Assembly: GCA_018899795.1 (NCBI GenBank)
Contig: JAHIHJ010000079.1
Coordinates: forward strand, 1 to 14,117
Length of the DNA: 14,117 nucleotides
Direction of reading: 5' to 3'
Source: Methanobacteriota archaeon
Lineage (GTDB): Archaea; Halobacteriota; Methanosarcinia; Methanosarcinales; Methanoperedenaceae
Below, piece after piece: positions 7,725-13,836 of the stretch (position 1 is the first letter of the stretch; the number at the start of each line of letters is the position of its first letter). Below the pieces are notes generated by a model that was not told the DNA's origin, searched no databases, and saw only the letters and a program-made list of their open reading frames with translations. A program made the translations under genes and the position numbers.

Positions 7725-8748
7725 ATGACAACAACGCCAAAAAAACCAACTAAAAAAAGCCGCAAGAAAACCAAAATGAAGCGGAATGGTTCGGGGAAGC
7801 AGTACAGGATACTCTTTGAAAGCAACCCCCAGCCCATGTGGGTCTACGACCTTGGAACGCTCTCTTTCCTTGCTGTGAATGACGCGGCTGTCTATCATTA
7901 TGGCTATTCGAGGGATGAGTTCCTTTCTATGACAATAAACCGGAAGGGCATATCTGTTATGATGTGATAACCCGGAGCAAAGATGAAGTTCTGATCATTC
8001 ACGACCTGCATGAAACAGAGTATGCGCATACCGATCCGAACGTGAAGGCATACGGTCTGAAGACATATATCGGAAAGGCTGTTAAATTCGGCAACGAATA
8101 CGTGGGCTCCCTGTGCACGGTCTATAAGGAAGATTTCGTTCCCGGTGAGAGCGACTTATGGCTTATGAAGATCATCGCTTCTGCCATCGGCACAGAAGAA
8201 AACCGGCGAGTTGCGAAAGATGAACTGAAACTGTCCGAGGAAAAATACCACTCATTGATCGATAGCATACAGGACGGGATATTCATCATCCAGGATGGTA
8301 AGATCCTGTATGTAAATGAAGCTCTTGCAAGGATAGGGGGATATAAGGTATCGGAAATGATCGGGATAAATTTCATCGACATTATCGCTCCAGAGGATCG
8401 GGAAATGATCGAGGACAGGCATGTAAGAAGGCTTTCAGGAGAGACCGTCCCGAAAGATTACGAGGTTCGTGTGCTCACCAGGGACGGAAAAACAAGACGA
8501 GTAGTAAACCTGAATGTAGAGATTATCAATTACCAGGGCAGAATGGCAACAATTGGGACAGTGAAGGATATAACAGATAGGCGGATGGTGGAAGAACAGT
8601 GGAAACCAATACAGCGTTCCGGAAAATGCTGGGCTACAGCGGCGAAGAGCTTCAAGCTATGGTGTTCACAGAGTTGACCTCGGTACAACTCCTTTCTTAC
8701 AATATTAACTCGAAAGGAATTGAGATCAACACTTCGGTGGATATCTGA
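7725..8748 (+). pseudogene. Decayed PAS-GAF-PAS-PAS sensor histidine kinase
   Basis: Remnant of a cytosolic multi-domain sensor kinase spread over three reading frames. Piece 1 (7725 to about 7930): a Lys-rich N-terminus and the first half of a PAS domain, up to YGYSRDEFLSM. Piece 2 (about 7931-8597, another frame, no start codon of its own): the second half of a GAF domain beginning DNKPEGHICYDVITRS, then a complete PAS domain ending IGTVKDITDRR. Piece 3 (about 8599-8748, third frame): a PAS core fragment, NTAFRKMLGYSGEELQAM, joined directly to SYNINSKGIEINTSVDI, which resembles the segment just before the ATPase N-box of archaeal kinases, then TGA. The PAS second half, GAF first half, dimerisation helix and nearly all of the ATPase are absent. 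ATG 7725 has AAGGT 8 bases upstream. It cannot encode a working kinase. A protein restarted at GTG 7964 (237 residues, GAF half plus PAS) is possible but unlikely to be functional. Confidence 0.8.
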
Positions 8749-8760
8749 GTATTAGAAAAA

Positions 8761-8770
8761 CTATTAATAC
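8761..8770 (+). promoter_or_regulatory. Putative TATA box of tRNA-Gly
   Basis: CTATTAATAC lies about 45 bases before the mature tRNA end. Transcription from near 8790 would give a 5' leader of about 24 bases for RNase P removal. The match is moderate. Confidence 0.35.
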
Positions 8771-8813
8771 GGATTAGCGTATTTAGGGAATGCCCCACAA
8801 GGACATCCGGTTT

Positions 8814-8885
8814 GCGCCGGTAGTGTAGCGGCTATCACTAGGCGTTGCCAACGCTTAAACTCGGGTTCGATTCCCGACCGGCGCA
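8814..8885 (+). tRNA. tRNA-Gly (anticodon GCC)
   Basis: A complete 72-base cloverleaf without intron. The acceptor stem GCGCCGG (8814-8820) pairs with CCGGCGC (8878-8884), with discriminator A at 8885. The D arm closes with GTG/CAC. The anticodon stem AGGCG/CGCTT (one G-U pair) holds the loop TTGCCAA, so the anticodon is GCC, reading GGC and GGU glycine codons. The T arm is TCGGG-TTCGATT-CCCGA. The variable loop is only four bases. The 3' CCA is not encoded and would be added after transcription. It lies 65 bases after the decayed sensor gene. Confidence 0.95.
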
Positions 8886-8932
8886 TGTTCACAGTCCTGT
8901 ATATCTACAATTATTACATAAATTGAGCGGAG

Positions 8933-9043
8933 TTAGGGTTTAAGCAGGAACATCACTCCCATCACTCCTGCGATCGCCAGTTTGAAGGCTTTTGTCCTCA
9001 GTATTCCAGGGATTTTTGAGTTCTTTGATATTTTTCCATACAT
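8933..9043 (-). CDS. Possible 36-residue small hydrophobic protein
   Basis: A short ORF in the gap between tRNA-Gly and purH. It encodes a basic N-terminal half (MYGKISKNSKIPGILRTK) followed by a hydrophobic helix (about 19-34, AFKLAIAGVMGVMFLL), so a small membrane-anchored peptide is plausible. In support, a near-consensus TATA box lies at 9096-9107 on the same strand, about 55 bases upstream, and an AAGAGGT site lies at 9044-9050. Against it, the site touches the ATG directly, which is closer than usual, and I do not recognise the sequence. No function can be given. Confidence 0.35.
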   Translation of the reverse strand: MYGKISKNSKIPGILRTKAFKLAIAGVMGVMFLLKP

Positions 9044-9095
9044 ACCTCTTAATTTTCATGTCGCAAATGACACAGGCTTCGATACTGTAGAATAT

Positions 9096-9107
9096 GGTAT
9101 TTATAGG
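9096..9107 (-). promoter_or_regulatory. TATA box reading into the small minus-strand ORF
   Basis: The minus strand reads CCTATAAATACC, close to the archaeal consensus. Transcription would begin near 9076 with a roughly 30-base leader carrying AAGAGGT. It is the best argument that a transcript exists at 8933-9076. Confidence 0.5.
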
Positions 9108-9140
9108 TTTTGTCATAACTGTGCATAACCTATTAGAAAA

Positions 9141-9150
9141 GCTTAATACC
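9141..9150 (+). promoter_or_regulatory. Putative TATA box of purH
   Basis: A GCTTAATACC element, preceded by an A-rich stretch, lies about 35 bases before the purH coding start and points to transcription start near 9172, i.e. at or just before the GGTGAT site. The leader would be extremely short. Confidence 0.35.
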
Positions 9151-9181
9151 TTCTTTTTCTATTCACATAAGGTGATGTATT

Positions 9182-10789
9182 CTGCCAAAAAGAGCTCTAA
9201 TTAGCGTTTCTGACAAGACGGGCATAGTTGATCTCGCAGCAAATCTTAAAAAACTAGGTTTTGAAATAATCTCCACAGGCGGGACATCTAAAGTTCTCAA
9301 AAAAGCCGGCATCAAGGTCACGGACGTGTCCGATGTAACAGGGTTCCCTGAAATAATGGAGGGCAGGGTAAAGACGCTTCATCCGAAAATACATGGCGGG
9401 ATACTCGCAGTCCGGGATAACCCACTCCATGTTAAAGAAGCAAAAAAGCAGGGTATCGAATACATCGATATCGTAATCGTGAACCTGTATCCTTTTGAGA
9501 AAACCATCGCTGATAAGAACGCGACACTTGATGAAGCTATTGAGAACATCGACATCGGAGGACCTGCTCTTGTAAGGGCGGCGGCAAAGAACTACCGACA
9601 CGTGGCTGTGATAATCGACCCACAGGATTATTCTCTGGTCATAAAAGAGCTTGATGACGGGGATATCAGCCTGAAAACCAGGGAGCGTCTTGCCGTCAGG
9701 GCATTCAGGAGGATAGCAGATTACGACTGTGCGATCGACAAATACCTGAGCGAACGACTTGCAGATGAGGACATCCTGCGCCTTTTATTCGTTGAAGGGG
9801 AAACTCTCAGGTACGGCGAGAACTGGCACCAGACCGCAAAGTTCTATAAAGAGCCAGATGTCACCGGACCATCCATAGCGAACGCAAAACAACTGCACGG
9901 AAAGGCGCTTTCGTATAACAACTATGTTGACGCAGAAAGTGCGCTTAATATTACGCTTGAGTATAAGGATGAGATCTGTGCGGCAGTGGTAAAGCACACG
10001 AACCCGTGCGGGTTCGCGACCGGGAAAACACTTATCGAAGCTCTATCCCGCGCATGGGATGGCGACCCGGTATCATCGTTCGGCAGTATTATTTGCCTGA
10101 CCCGCAAACCCGACCTATCTACTGTGGAATTCCTTAAAGGAAGGTTCGTGGAATTGATCATCGCGCCTGGATTTGATGACGACGCACTTGCTTTCCTGAA
10201 AAACAAGAGCAAGGACATTCGTATTCTTGAGCTTCCGATGGACAATGGAGAACCTCAATCTCTCACTTACCATTACATAGCAGGCGGCATGCTTGTCCAG
10301 TCGAGGAACAAAGGATTATATGAAAAATGGGACGTTGTCACAAAGACCGCATTCCCTGAAGAGAAACGAAAACTGGCAGAATTTGCTCTTGCTGCATGCA
10401 AGCATACAAAATCCAATGCAGTGGTCATAGCGCGGGAGTATGAAAAAGGCTGTTTCCAGATACTTGCCATAGGTGCAGGTCAGCCCAACCGCGTGGACGC
10501 TATCAAGAAACTTGCCGCCACAAAGGCTCTGGATAACCTGAAGCTGCTGTATGAACTGGAGAAACCCGATATCAGCGAGGACGATTTCATCAGGAACATC
10601 ATGAGCGAATGCGTGATGGCAAGCGATGCTTTCTTCCCGTTCGATGACAGCATCGTGTACTCGGCAGAGAGCCACATCAGGTACATTGTATCGCCCGGCG
10701 GTTCCATAAGGGACAAGGAAGTTATTGCAACTGCGGACAGGCTAGGGGTAACGCTGGTATTTACCGGAATGAGACATTTCCTGCATTGA
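9182..10789 (+). CDS. purH: Bifunctional AICAR formyltransferase / IMP cyclohydrolase, non-standard start
   Basis: Catalyses the last two steps to IMP: formylation of AICAR and ring closure. Full length, about 535 residues. The cyclohydrolase domain begins PKRALISVSDKTGIVD and includes MEGRVKTLHPKIHGG (59-73). The transformylase domain holds KHTNPCG (261-267) with the catalytic Lys-His pair, then KSNAVV, GAGQPNRVDA, ASDAFFPFDD, PGGSIRDKEVI and the terminal TGMRHFLH. Conserved N-terminal sequence is coded back to 9185, but an in-frame TGA at 9173-9175 leaves only TGT ATT CTG before it. I place the start at CTG 9182, five bases after GGTGAT (9171-9176). The first in-frame GTG (9326) would remove 48 conserved residues. 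Alternatively, one A too many in the A5 run at 9187-9191 hides an ATG start at 9175. This is the bacterial-type fused enzyme, not PurP/PurO. Confidence 0.93.
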   Translation: MPKRALISVSDKTGIVDLAANLKKLGFEIISTGGTSKVLKKAGIKVTDVSDVTGFPEIMEGRVKTLHPKIHGGILAVRDNPLHVKEAKKQGIEYIDIVIVNLYPFEKTIADKNATLDEAIENIDIGGPALVRAAAKNYRHVAVIIDPQDYSLVIKELDDGDISLKTRERLAVRAFRRIADYDCAIDKYLSERLADEDILRLLFVEGETLRYGENWHQTAKFYKEPDVTGPSIANAKQLHGKALSYNNYVDAESALNITLEYKDEICAAVVKHTNPCGFATGKTLIEALSRAWDGDPVSSFGSIICLTRKPDLSTVEFLKGRFVELIIAPGFDDDALAFLKNKSKDIRILELPMDNGEPQSLTYHYIAGGMLVQSRNKGLYEKWDVVTKTAFPEEKRKLAEFALAACKHTKSNAVVIAREYEKGCFQILAIGAGQPNRVDAIKKLAATKALDNLKLLYELEKPDISEDDFIRNIMSECVMASDAFFPFDDSIVYSAESHIRYIVSPGGSIRDKEVIATADRLGVTLVFTGMRHFLH

Positions 10790-10853
10790 TCTCAATTAGT
10801 TAAGTTTATGTAGCTGAAGCATTATCGTAATTCACAGCACGAGAGGAGGCAGT

Positions 10854-11123
10854 ATGACGGACAATAACGTGGTCTATGTCGGGAATAAACCAGTAATGAA
10901 CTATGTTCTCGCCGTAGTCAAGGAATTCAACAACGGGGCAAATGAAGTGATCATCAAAGCCAGAGGAAAAGCCATATCAAGGGCAGTTGATGCTGCTGAG
11001 GTCTCACGGAACAGGTTCCTGACTGATGCAAAAATAAACGGCATCACAATAGGTACGGAAAAAATGGTCTCGGAAAACAGGGAGTCGAATGTTTCCATAA
11101 TAGAGATCGTAATTGGAAAATAA
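10854..11123 (+). CDS. alba: Alba-family DNA/RNA-binding chromatin protein
   Basis: An 89-residue archaeal nucleoid protein that dimerises and coats DNA, and in several archaea also RNA. Seen: the N-terminal family motif [14 protein letters not shown] (5-18) with Lys12 in the loop whose acetylation lowers DNA affinity in crenarchaeal Alba, the [15 protein letters not shown] segment (35-49) forming the second helix, and a C-terminal beta hairpin ending SIIEIVIGK. The start is fixed by a strong GAGGAGG at 10843-10849, four bases before ATG. A weak TATA-like AAGTTTATG at 10802-10810 lies upstream. It is single, with gaps on both sides, so it is probably monocistronic. Confidence 0.95.
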   Translation: MTDNNVVYVGNKPVMNYVLAVVKEFNNGANEVIIKARGKAISRAVDAAEVSRNRFLTDAKINGITIGTEKMVSENRESNVSIIEIVIGK

Positions 11124-11148
11124 CGCTATCTCATGCAAAGCATCGCAA

Positions 11149-11158
11149 GCTATATAGT
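11149..11158 (+). promoter_or_regulatory. TATA box of ribH
   Basis: GCTATATAGT lies about 44 bases before the ribH ATG and points to a start near 11178, giving a leader of about 18 bases that contains the AGGTG site at 11186-11190. Confidence 0.5.
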
Positions 11159-11195
11159 CACATTAACGAATATTATCTAAAATTCAGGTGTTATA

Positions 11196-11606
11196 ATGAC
11201 TATTAAACTCGGATTCGTTGTTTCGGAATTCAATCGTGATTTGACAAGCCAGATGGAGATACTCGGAAAAGAACATGCAGCTTTCCTTGGAGCATCGGTT
11301 GATAAGATATTATATGTCCCTGGTGTTTTTGATATGCCCCTTGCAGTCAAGAAACTCGCGCAAGACAAAGGTATTGATGCGGTTGTGACCATTGGCTGCG
11401 TGATACAGGGCGCAACTAAACATGACGAGATCGTGATCCAGCACGCATCGAGAAAGATAGCAGACCTTGCCCTGGAATATGGAAAACCCGTAACTCTTGG
11501 CATATCAGGCCCTGGCATGAGCAGACTTGACGCCCATGAGCGCGTGGAGTATGCAAAGCGCGCGGTCGAAGCTGCCGTAAAAATGATAAGGATGCTAAAA
11601 GAATAG
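11196..11606 (+). CDS. ribH: 6,7-dimethyl-8-ribityllumazine synthase
   Basis: Condenses 5-amino-6-ribitylaminouracil with 3,4-dihydroxy-2-butanone 4-phosphate to give lumazine, the penultimate step to riboflavin. The 136-residue length is normal for the archaeal enzyme. Seen: the N-terminal strand with SEFNRD (10-15) supplying the pyrimidine-binding Phe, VPGVFDMPLA (41-50), and GCVIQGATKHDE (67-78) with the catalytic His76, followed by LGISGP near 101-106. ATG 11196 has AGGTG five bases upstream. It stands alone with its own promoter. Its partner in flavin synthesis, ribL, lies 1.8 kb away on the other strand but is not in the same operon. Confidence 0.95.
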   Translation: MTIKLGFVVSEFNRDLTSQMEILGKEHAAFLGASVDKILYVPGVFDMPLAVKKLAQDKGIDAVVTIGCVIQGATKHDEIVIQHASRKIADLALEYGKPVTLGISGPGMSRLDAHERVEYAKRAVEAAVKMIRMLKE

Positions 11607-11610
11607 CTTC

Positions 11611-11757
11611 CTAACCGTTCGTGAACAGGTCATGCATCACGTACGGATTTAGTGGTTTTCCTCTTATTTCCTGTGACCTTTTTTCCCTGCATCCGTTCAA
11701 AGTCAATACGCACTGGCAGACAGGACGTATACACTCAGGACATCGTTTGTTTTTCAT
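11611..11757 (-). CDS. Small cysteine-rich ORF (48 residues), hypothetical
   Basis: An unrecognised ORF, just downstream of and in the same frame as the ORF at 11767-11949, separated by TGA and three codons. It has five cysteines in 48 residues: CPEC at 6-9, CQC at 14-16 and Cys23, followed by a basic tail, so a small zinc-binding protein is conceivable. There is no ribosome site before its ATG (the preceding bases are AATCCTC), so it would depend on coupling to the upstream ORF, or the two may be halves of one gene split by a nonsense codon. The stop TAG lies five bases from the convergent ribH stop. Confidence 0.35.
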   Translation of the reverse strand: MKNKRCPECIRPVCQCVLTLNGCREKRSQEIRGKPLNPYVMHDLFTNG

Positions 11758-11766
11758 GAGGATTAT

Positions 11767-11949
11767 TCACTGTTTGATTATTCCCGCGCTGCTGCTGCTC
11801 TGTATTATTGCGTGATATTCATCAGGATATATATCCCTCAAGTTCTGGAGCAGAAAGATGTTCCTTGTACAAAGCATTACCTTGTTTGCTGTTAGTCTCT
11901 CCGGAGCGCAATTTTCCATCCACAGGACGACTTCGTTTGATTCACTCAC
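11767..11949 (-). CDS. Small ORF (60 residues), hypothetical
   Basis: An unrecognised minus-strand ORF in the ribH-aminotransferase gap. GTG at 11947-11949 is taken as start because GGAGATGA (11955-11962), a good ribosome site, lies five bases upstream. The ATG at 11956-11958 overlaps that site. The product has a mixed composition with two cysteines (CAPERLTANKVMLC) and a likely helical, amphipathic stretch (RNIFLLQNLRDIYPDEYHAI), with no signal or membrane segment. TATA boxes lie upstream on the same strand. The ribosome site and promoters argue that it is expressed. Function unknown. Confidence 0.45.
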   Translation of the reverse strand: MSESNEVVLWMENCAPERLTANKVMLCTRNIFLLQNLRDIYPDEYHAIIQSSSSAGIIKQ

Positions 11950-11989
11950 CGTGTTCATCTCCTTTTTATTTTTTATCCTCCGATTCGCT

Positions 11990-12110
11990 CCTCATTATAA
12001 TTATTATCATTAGCATAATCGGTATATATATGTTGTGATTAGTAGTATATAAATTACAATATATTATAATTATAATAATTGATTGTGTTATTCTGGTACA
12101 TGCAGCATCA
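11990..12110. promoter_or_regulatory. AT-rich TATA-dense region between the small ORFs and the aminotransferase
   Basis: An almost pure A/T stretch. On the minus strand TTTATATAC (about 12044-12052) and CATATATATACC (about 12021-12032) can serve as TATA boxes for the small ORFs below. The same bases read on the plus strand as GTATATAAAT. The string ATTATAATTAT occurs twice (near 11995 and 12063), and TTATAATTATAA near 12064 is a palindrome. Beyond this, 12060-12150 shows no gene on either strand. It contains a T8 tract at 12138-12145. Confidence 0.4.
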
Positions 12111-12152
12111 ATATCATTTACCTGAGTCCTGATCGGATTTTTTTTCAGAATG

Positions 12153-12163
12153 CCTTAAATATC
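12153..12163 (+). promoter_or_regulatory. Putative TATA box of the aminotransferase gene
   Basis: CCTTAAATATC is centred about 31 bases before the ATG at 12190. No ribosome site precedes that ATG, so the transcript is probably leaderless or nearly so. Confidence 0.5.
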
Positions 12164-12189
12164 AGAAAAGAGTCTGTGAGCTATACTTT

Positions 12190-13329
12190 ATGACTGCAAA
12201 AAGGCTTCAAAAGATCACGGAATCCGCCACGCTGCGGATATCGAACCTTGCCAGTGAATTAAAGAGCCAGGGCAAAGATATTATAAGCTTCAGCCTTGGA
12301 GAACCGGATTTTACCACGCCCGGGCATATCATTGAAGCAGCGAAAGCCTCCCTTGAACGAGGTGAGACGCACTACACCCCATCGCCGGGGATTCCAGAGC
12401 TTCGAAAAGCAATAGCACAAAAGCTCAAGAACGATAACAATATTGAAGTGAAACCAGGGAGTATAATCGTTACACCTGGGGCAAAGCAGGCCATCTTTGA
12501 GGTCATACTCTCTGTACTTACTGAAGGTGATGAATCAATTTTGTTTGACCCGGCATGGGTATCCTACGACCCCTGCGTGATGCTTGCAGGCGCAAAGACC
12601 GTGTGGGTCCCGACAGATGCAGATAAAGGCTTTACGCCCCTGAACCTTGCAGAATACATCACAAAAAAGACAAAGCTCATTATTGTGAACAGCCCTTGCA
12701 ACCCCACAGGAGGAGTGTACGGCAGGGACACCATTAAAGAGATAGCGGATATTGCGGTCGATAAGAACATTCCTGTGCTGTCCGATGAGATATACGAGAA
12801 GATAATCTACGATAAAAAACACATAAGCATCGGCTCTATGGACGGCATGCAGGATCTGACGATCACAGTCAACGGTTTCTCAAAAGCATACGCGATGACT
12901 GGCTGGAGACTGGGGTATGTGAGCGCGCCGAAGGAAATATACGAGCAGATGCTCAAACTCCATTCTCATTCAGTGAGCCAGGCTACTTCTTTTGTACAGT
13001 ATGCAGGCATTGCCGCGCTTCAGGGCGACCAGGCATGCGTGGCTGATATGGTGCGTGAATTCAGGATACGAAGGGACCTGCTTGTCAGGGGATTGAATAA
13101 AATCGGAATAAAATGTAATATGCCTGACGGTGCTTTCTATGCTTTTGCTGATGTGAGTGAATTCGGAAGTGGAGAGAAAGTGGCAGAGACTCTTCTCAAT
13201 AAAGCTTTTGTTGCGACCACGCCCGGGTCTGCGTTCGGTGAGGCTGGAAATGATTTTATCCGGATATCATATGCGACATCACAGGAACGCATAAAGGAAG
13301 CGTTGAAGCGGATAGAAGCTGTGCTGTGA
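12190..13329 (+). CDS. PLP-dependent aminotransferase, aspartate aminotransferase type (class I)
   Basis: Transfers an amino group between an amino acid and a 2-oxo acid using pyridoxal phosphate. The closest family by eye is the Ib-type aspartate aminotransferase of archaea and thermophiles, which interconverts aspartate plus 2-oxoglutarate with oxaloacetate plus glutamate. The length of 379 residues is typical. Seen: SFSLGEPDFTTP at 33-44, the substrate loop HYTPSPGIPELR (61-72), NSPCNPTGG with Asn171, SDEIYE with Asp199 and Tyr202, the Schiff-base lysine Lys232 in NGFSKAYAMTGWR, Arg240 for phosphate, and Arg368 in FIRIS for the substrate carboxylate. Substrate specificity (aspartate, alanine or other) is not certain. 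It has no ribosome site and is probably leaderless. It converges on ribL 40 bases downstream. Confidence 0.92.
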   Translation: MTAKRLQKITESATLRISNLASELKSQGKDIISFSLGEPDFTTPGHIIEAAKASLERGETHYTPSPGIPELRKAIAQKLKNDNNIEVKPGSIIVTPGAKQAIFEVILSVLTEGDESILFDPAWVSYDPCVMLAGAKTVWVPTDADKGFTPLNLAEYITKKTKLIIVNSPCNPTGGVYGRDTIKEIADIAVDKNIPVLSDEIYEKIIYDKKHISIGSMDGMQDLTITVNGFSKAYAMTGWRLGYVSAPKEIYEQMLKLHSHSVSQATSFVQYAGIAALQGDQACVADMVREFRIRRDLLVRGLNKIGIKCNMPDGAFYAFADVSEFGSGEKVAETLLNKAFVATTPGSAFGEAGNDFIRISYATSQERIKEALKRIEAVL

Positions 13330-13338
13330 TTACTGATT

Positions 13339-13346
13339 AAAAAAAA
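13339..13346 (-). terminator. T8 tract downstream of ribL
   Basis: On the minus strand eight T residues follow the ribL stop by 23 bases without an obvious stem, a typical archaeal termination signal. It lies between the two convergent genes. Confidence 0.45.
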
Positions 13347-13369
13347 TGTATGAATGTGAGCGGAAATGA

Positions 13370-13795
13370 TCATATCCTGCCGTTTCGCTCAAGTATCCTT
13401 CTGATGATCGCCCCGCTGCTGCACAGTTCGCAAGGCTCGAACGCCTGTATCCTGACCACCCTTGCAAGTAAACCGTGCGCACGAAGCTGCTCTTGCAGTT
13501 CTTTTTCATCGAAATGCTGGTTCTTGCCTATGGCTATTATGTCAGGCATTATCTCGCGAAGCGGCTCGAAAATATCAACTTCGCTCCCCAGCATCGCCTT
13601 ATCCACAACGCCGAGACCCTGAACCATCGCAAGCCTCTGGGTTTCCGGCACGATGGGTTTCGGCTTGTGCTTCACCATAGAATCACGCGCCACTATCACG
13701 TAAAGCTCGTCGCCCAGCGCCTTTGCCCCGGAAAGGTAGCGCAGGTGCCCTGGATGCAGTATATCAAAAGTTCCGGTTGCAAGGACTCGAACCAT
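13370..13795 (-). CDS. ribL: FAD synthetase, archaeal RibL type
   Basis: Transfers AMP from ATP to FMN to make FAD, and belongs to the cytidylyltransferase-like superfamily. The 141-residue length fits archaeal RibL. Seen: the nucleotide-binding motif GTFDILHPGH at 8-17, and near the C-terminus CELCSSGAIIRRI (122-134), combining the family's SSxxI-type motif with two cysteines (122, 125). RibL enzymes carry two conserved C-terminal cysteines and are reported to be oxygen-sensitive. ATG 13795 is preferred because it gives the usual MVRVLATGTFD beginning. A TTG at 13804 would add three residues and leave GAGGT inside the gene. GAGGT lies only two bases before the ATG, so a leaderless start is possible. 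The end of an IS element lies about 37 bases upstream. Confidence 0.92.
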   Translation of the reverse strand: MVRVLATGTFDILHPGHLRYLSGAKALGDELYVIVARDSMVKHKPKPIVPETQRLAMVQGLGVVDKAMLGSEVDIFEPLREIMPDIIAIGKNQHFDEKELQEQLRAHGLLARVVRIQAFEPCELCSSGAIIRRILERNGRI

Positions 13796-13836
13796 TGACC
13801 TCAATATTATTTTTGATTGTTAAAAATGTTTGTGAA

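Noticed and set aside
7964..8677. A separate intact GAF-PAS gene starting at GTG 7964
   Set aside because: The frame carries GAF sequence upstream of this GTG, there is no ribosome site, half the GAF domain is missing, and the C-terminus runs out of frame from a further PAS domain.
9037..9059. Alternative starts for the small ORF (ATG 9057-9059 or ATG 9037-9039, other frames)
   Set aside because: The first gives a polar 39-residue peptide with no ribosome site; the second ends after 13 codons. The hydrophobic-helix frame is more protein-like, though not certain.
9326..10789. purH beginning at GTG 9326
   Set aside because: Conserved cyclohydrolase sequence (RALISVSDKTG, STGGTS) continues in frame for 48 residues upstream, so this start truncates the enzyme.
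11611..11769. Selenocysteine or pyrrolysine readthrough joining or extending the small ORFs
   Set aside because: No SECIS-like structure was recognised near the TGA, and sequence after the terminal TAG is simply antisense to ribH; a nonsense mutation or two genes is simpler.
13796..13804. ribL start at TTG 13804
   Set aside because: It adds three non-family residues and would place the GAGGT motif inside the gene; ATG 13795 gives the usual RibL N-terminus.
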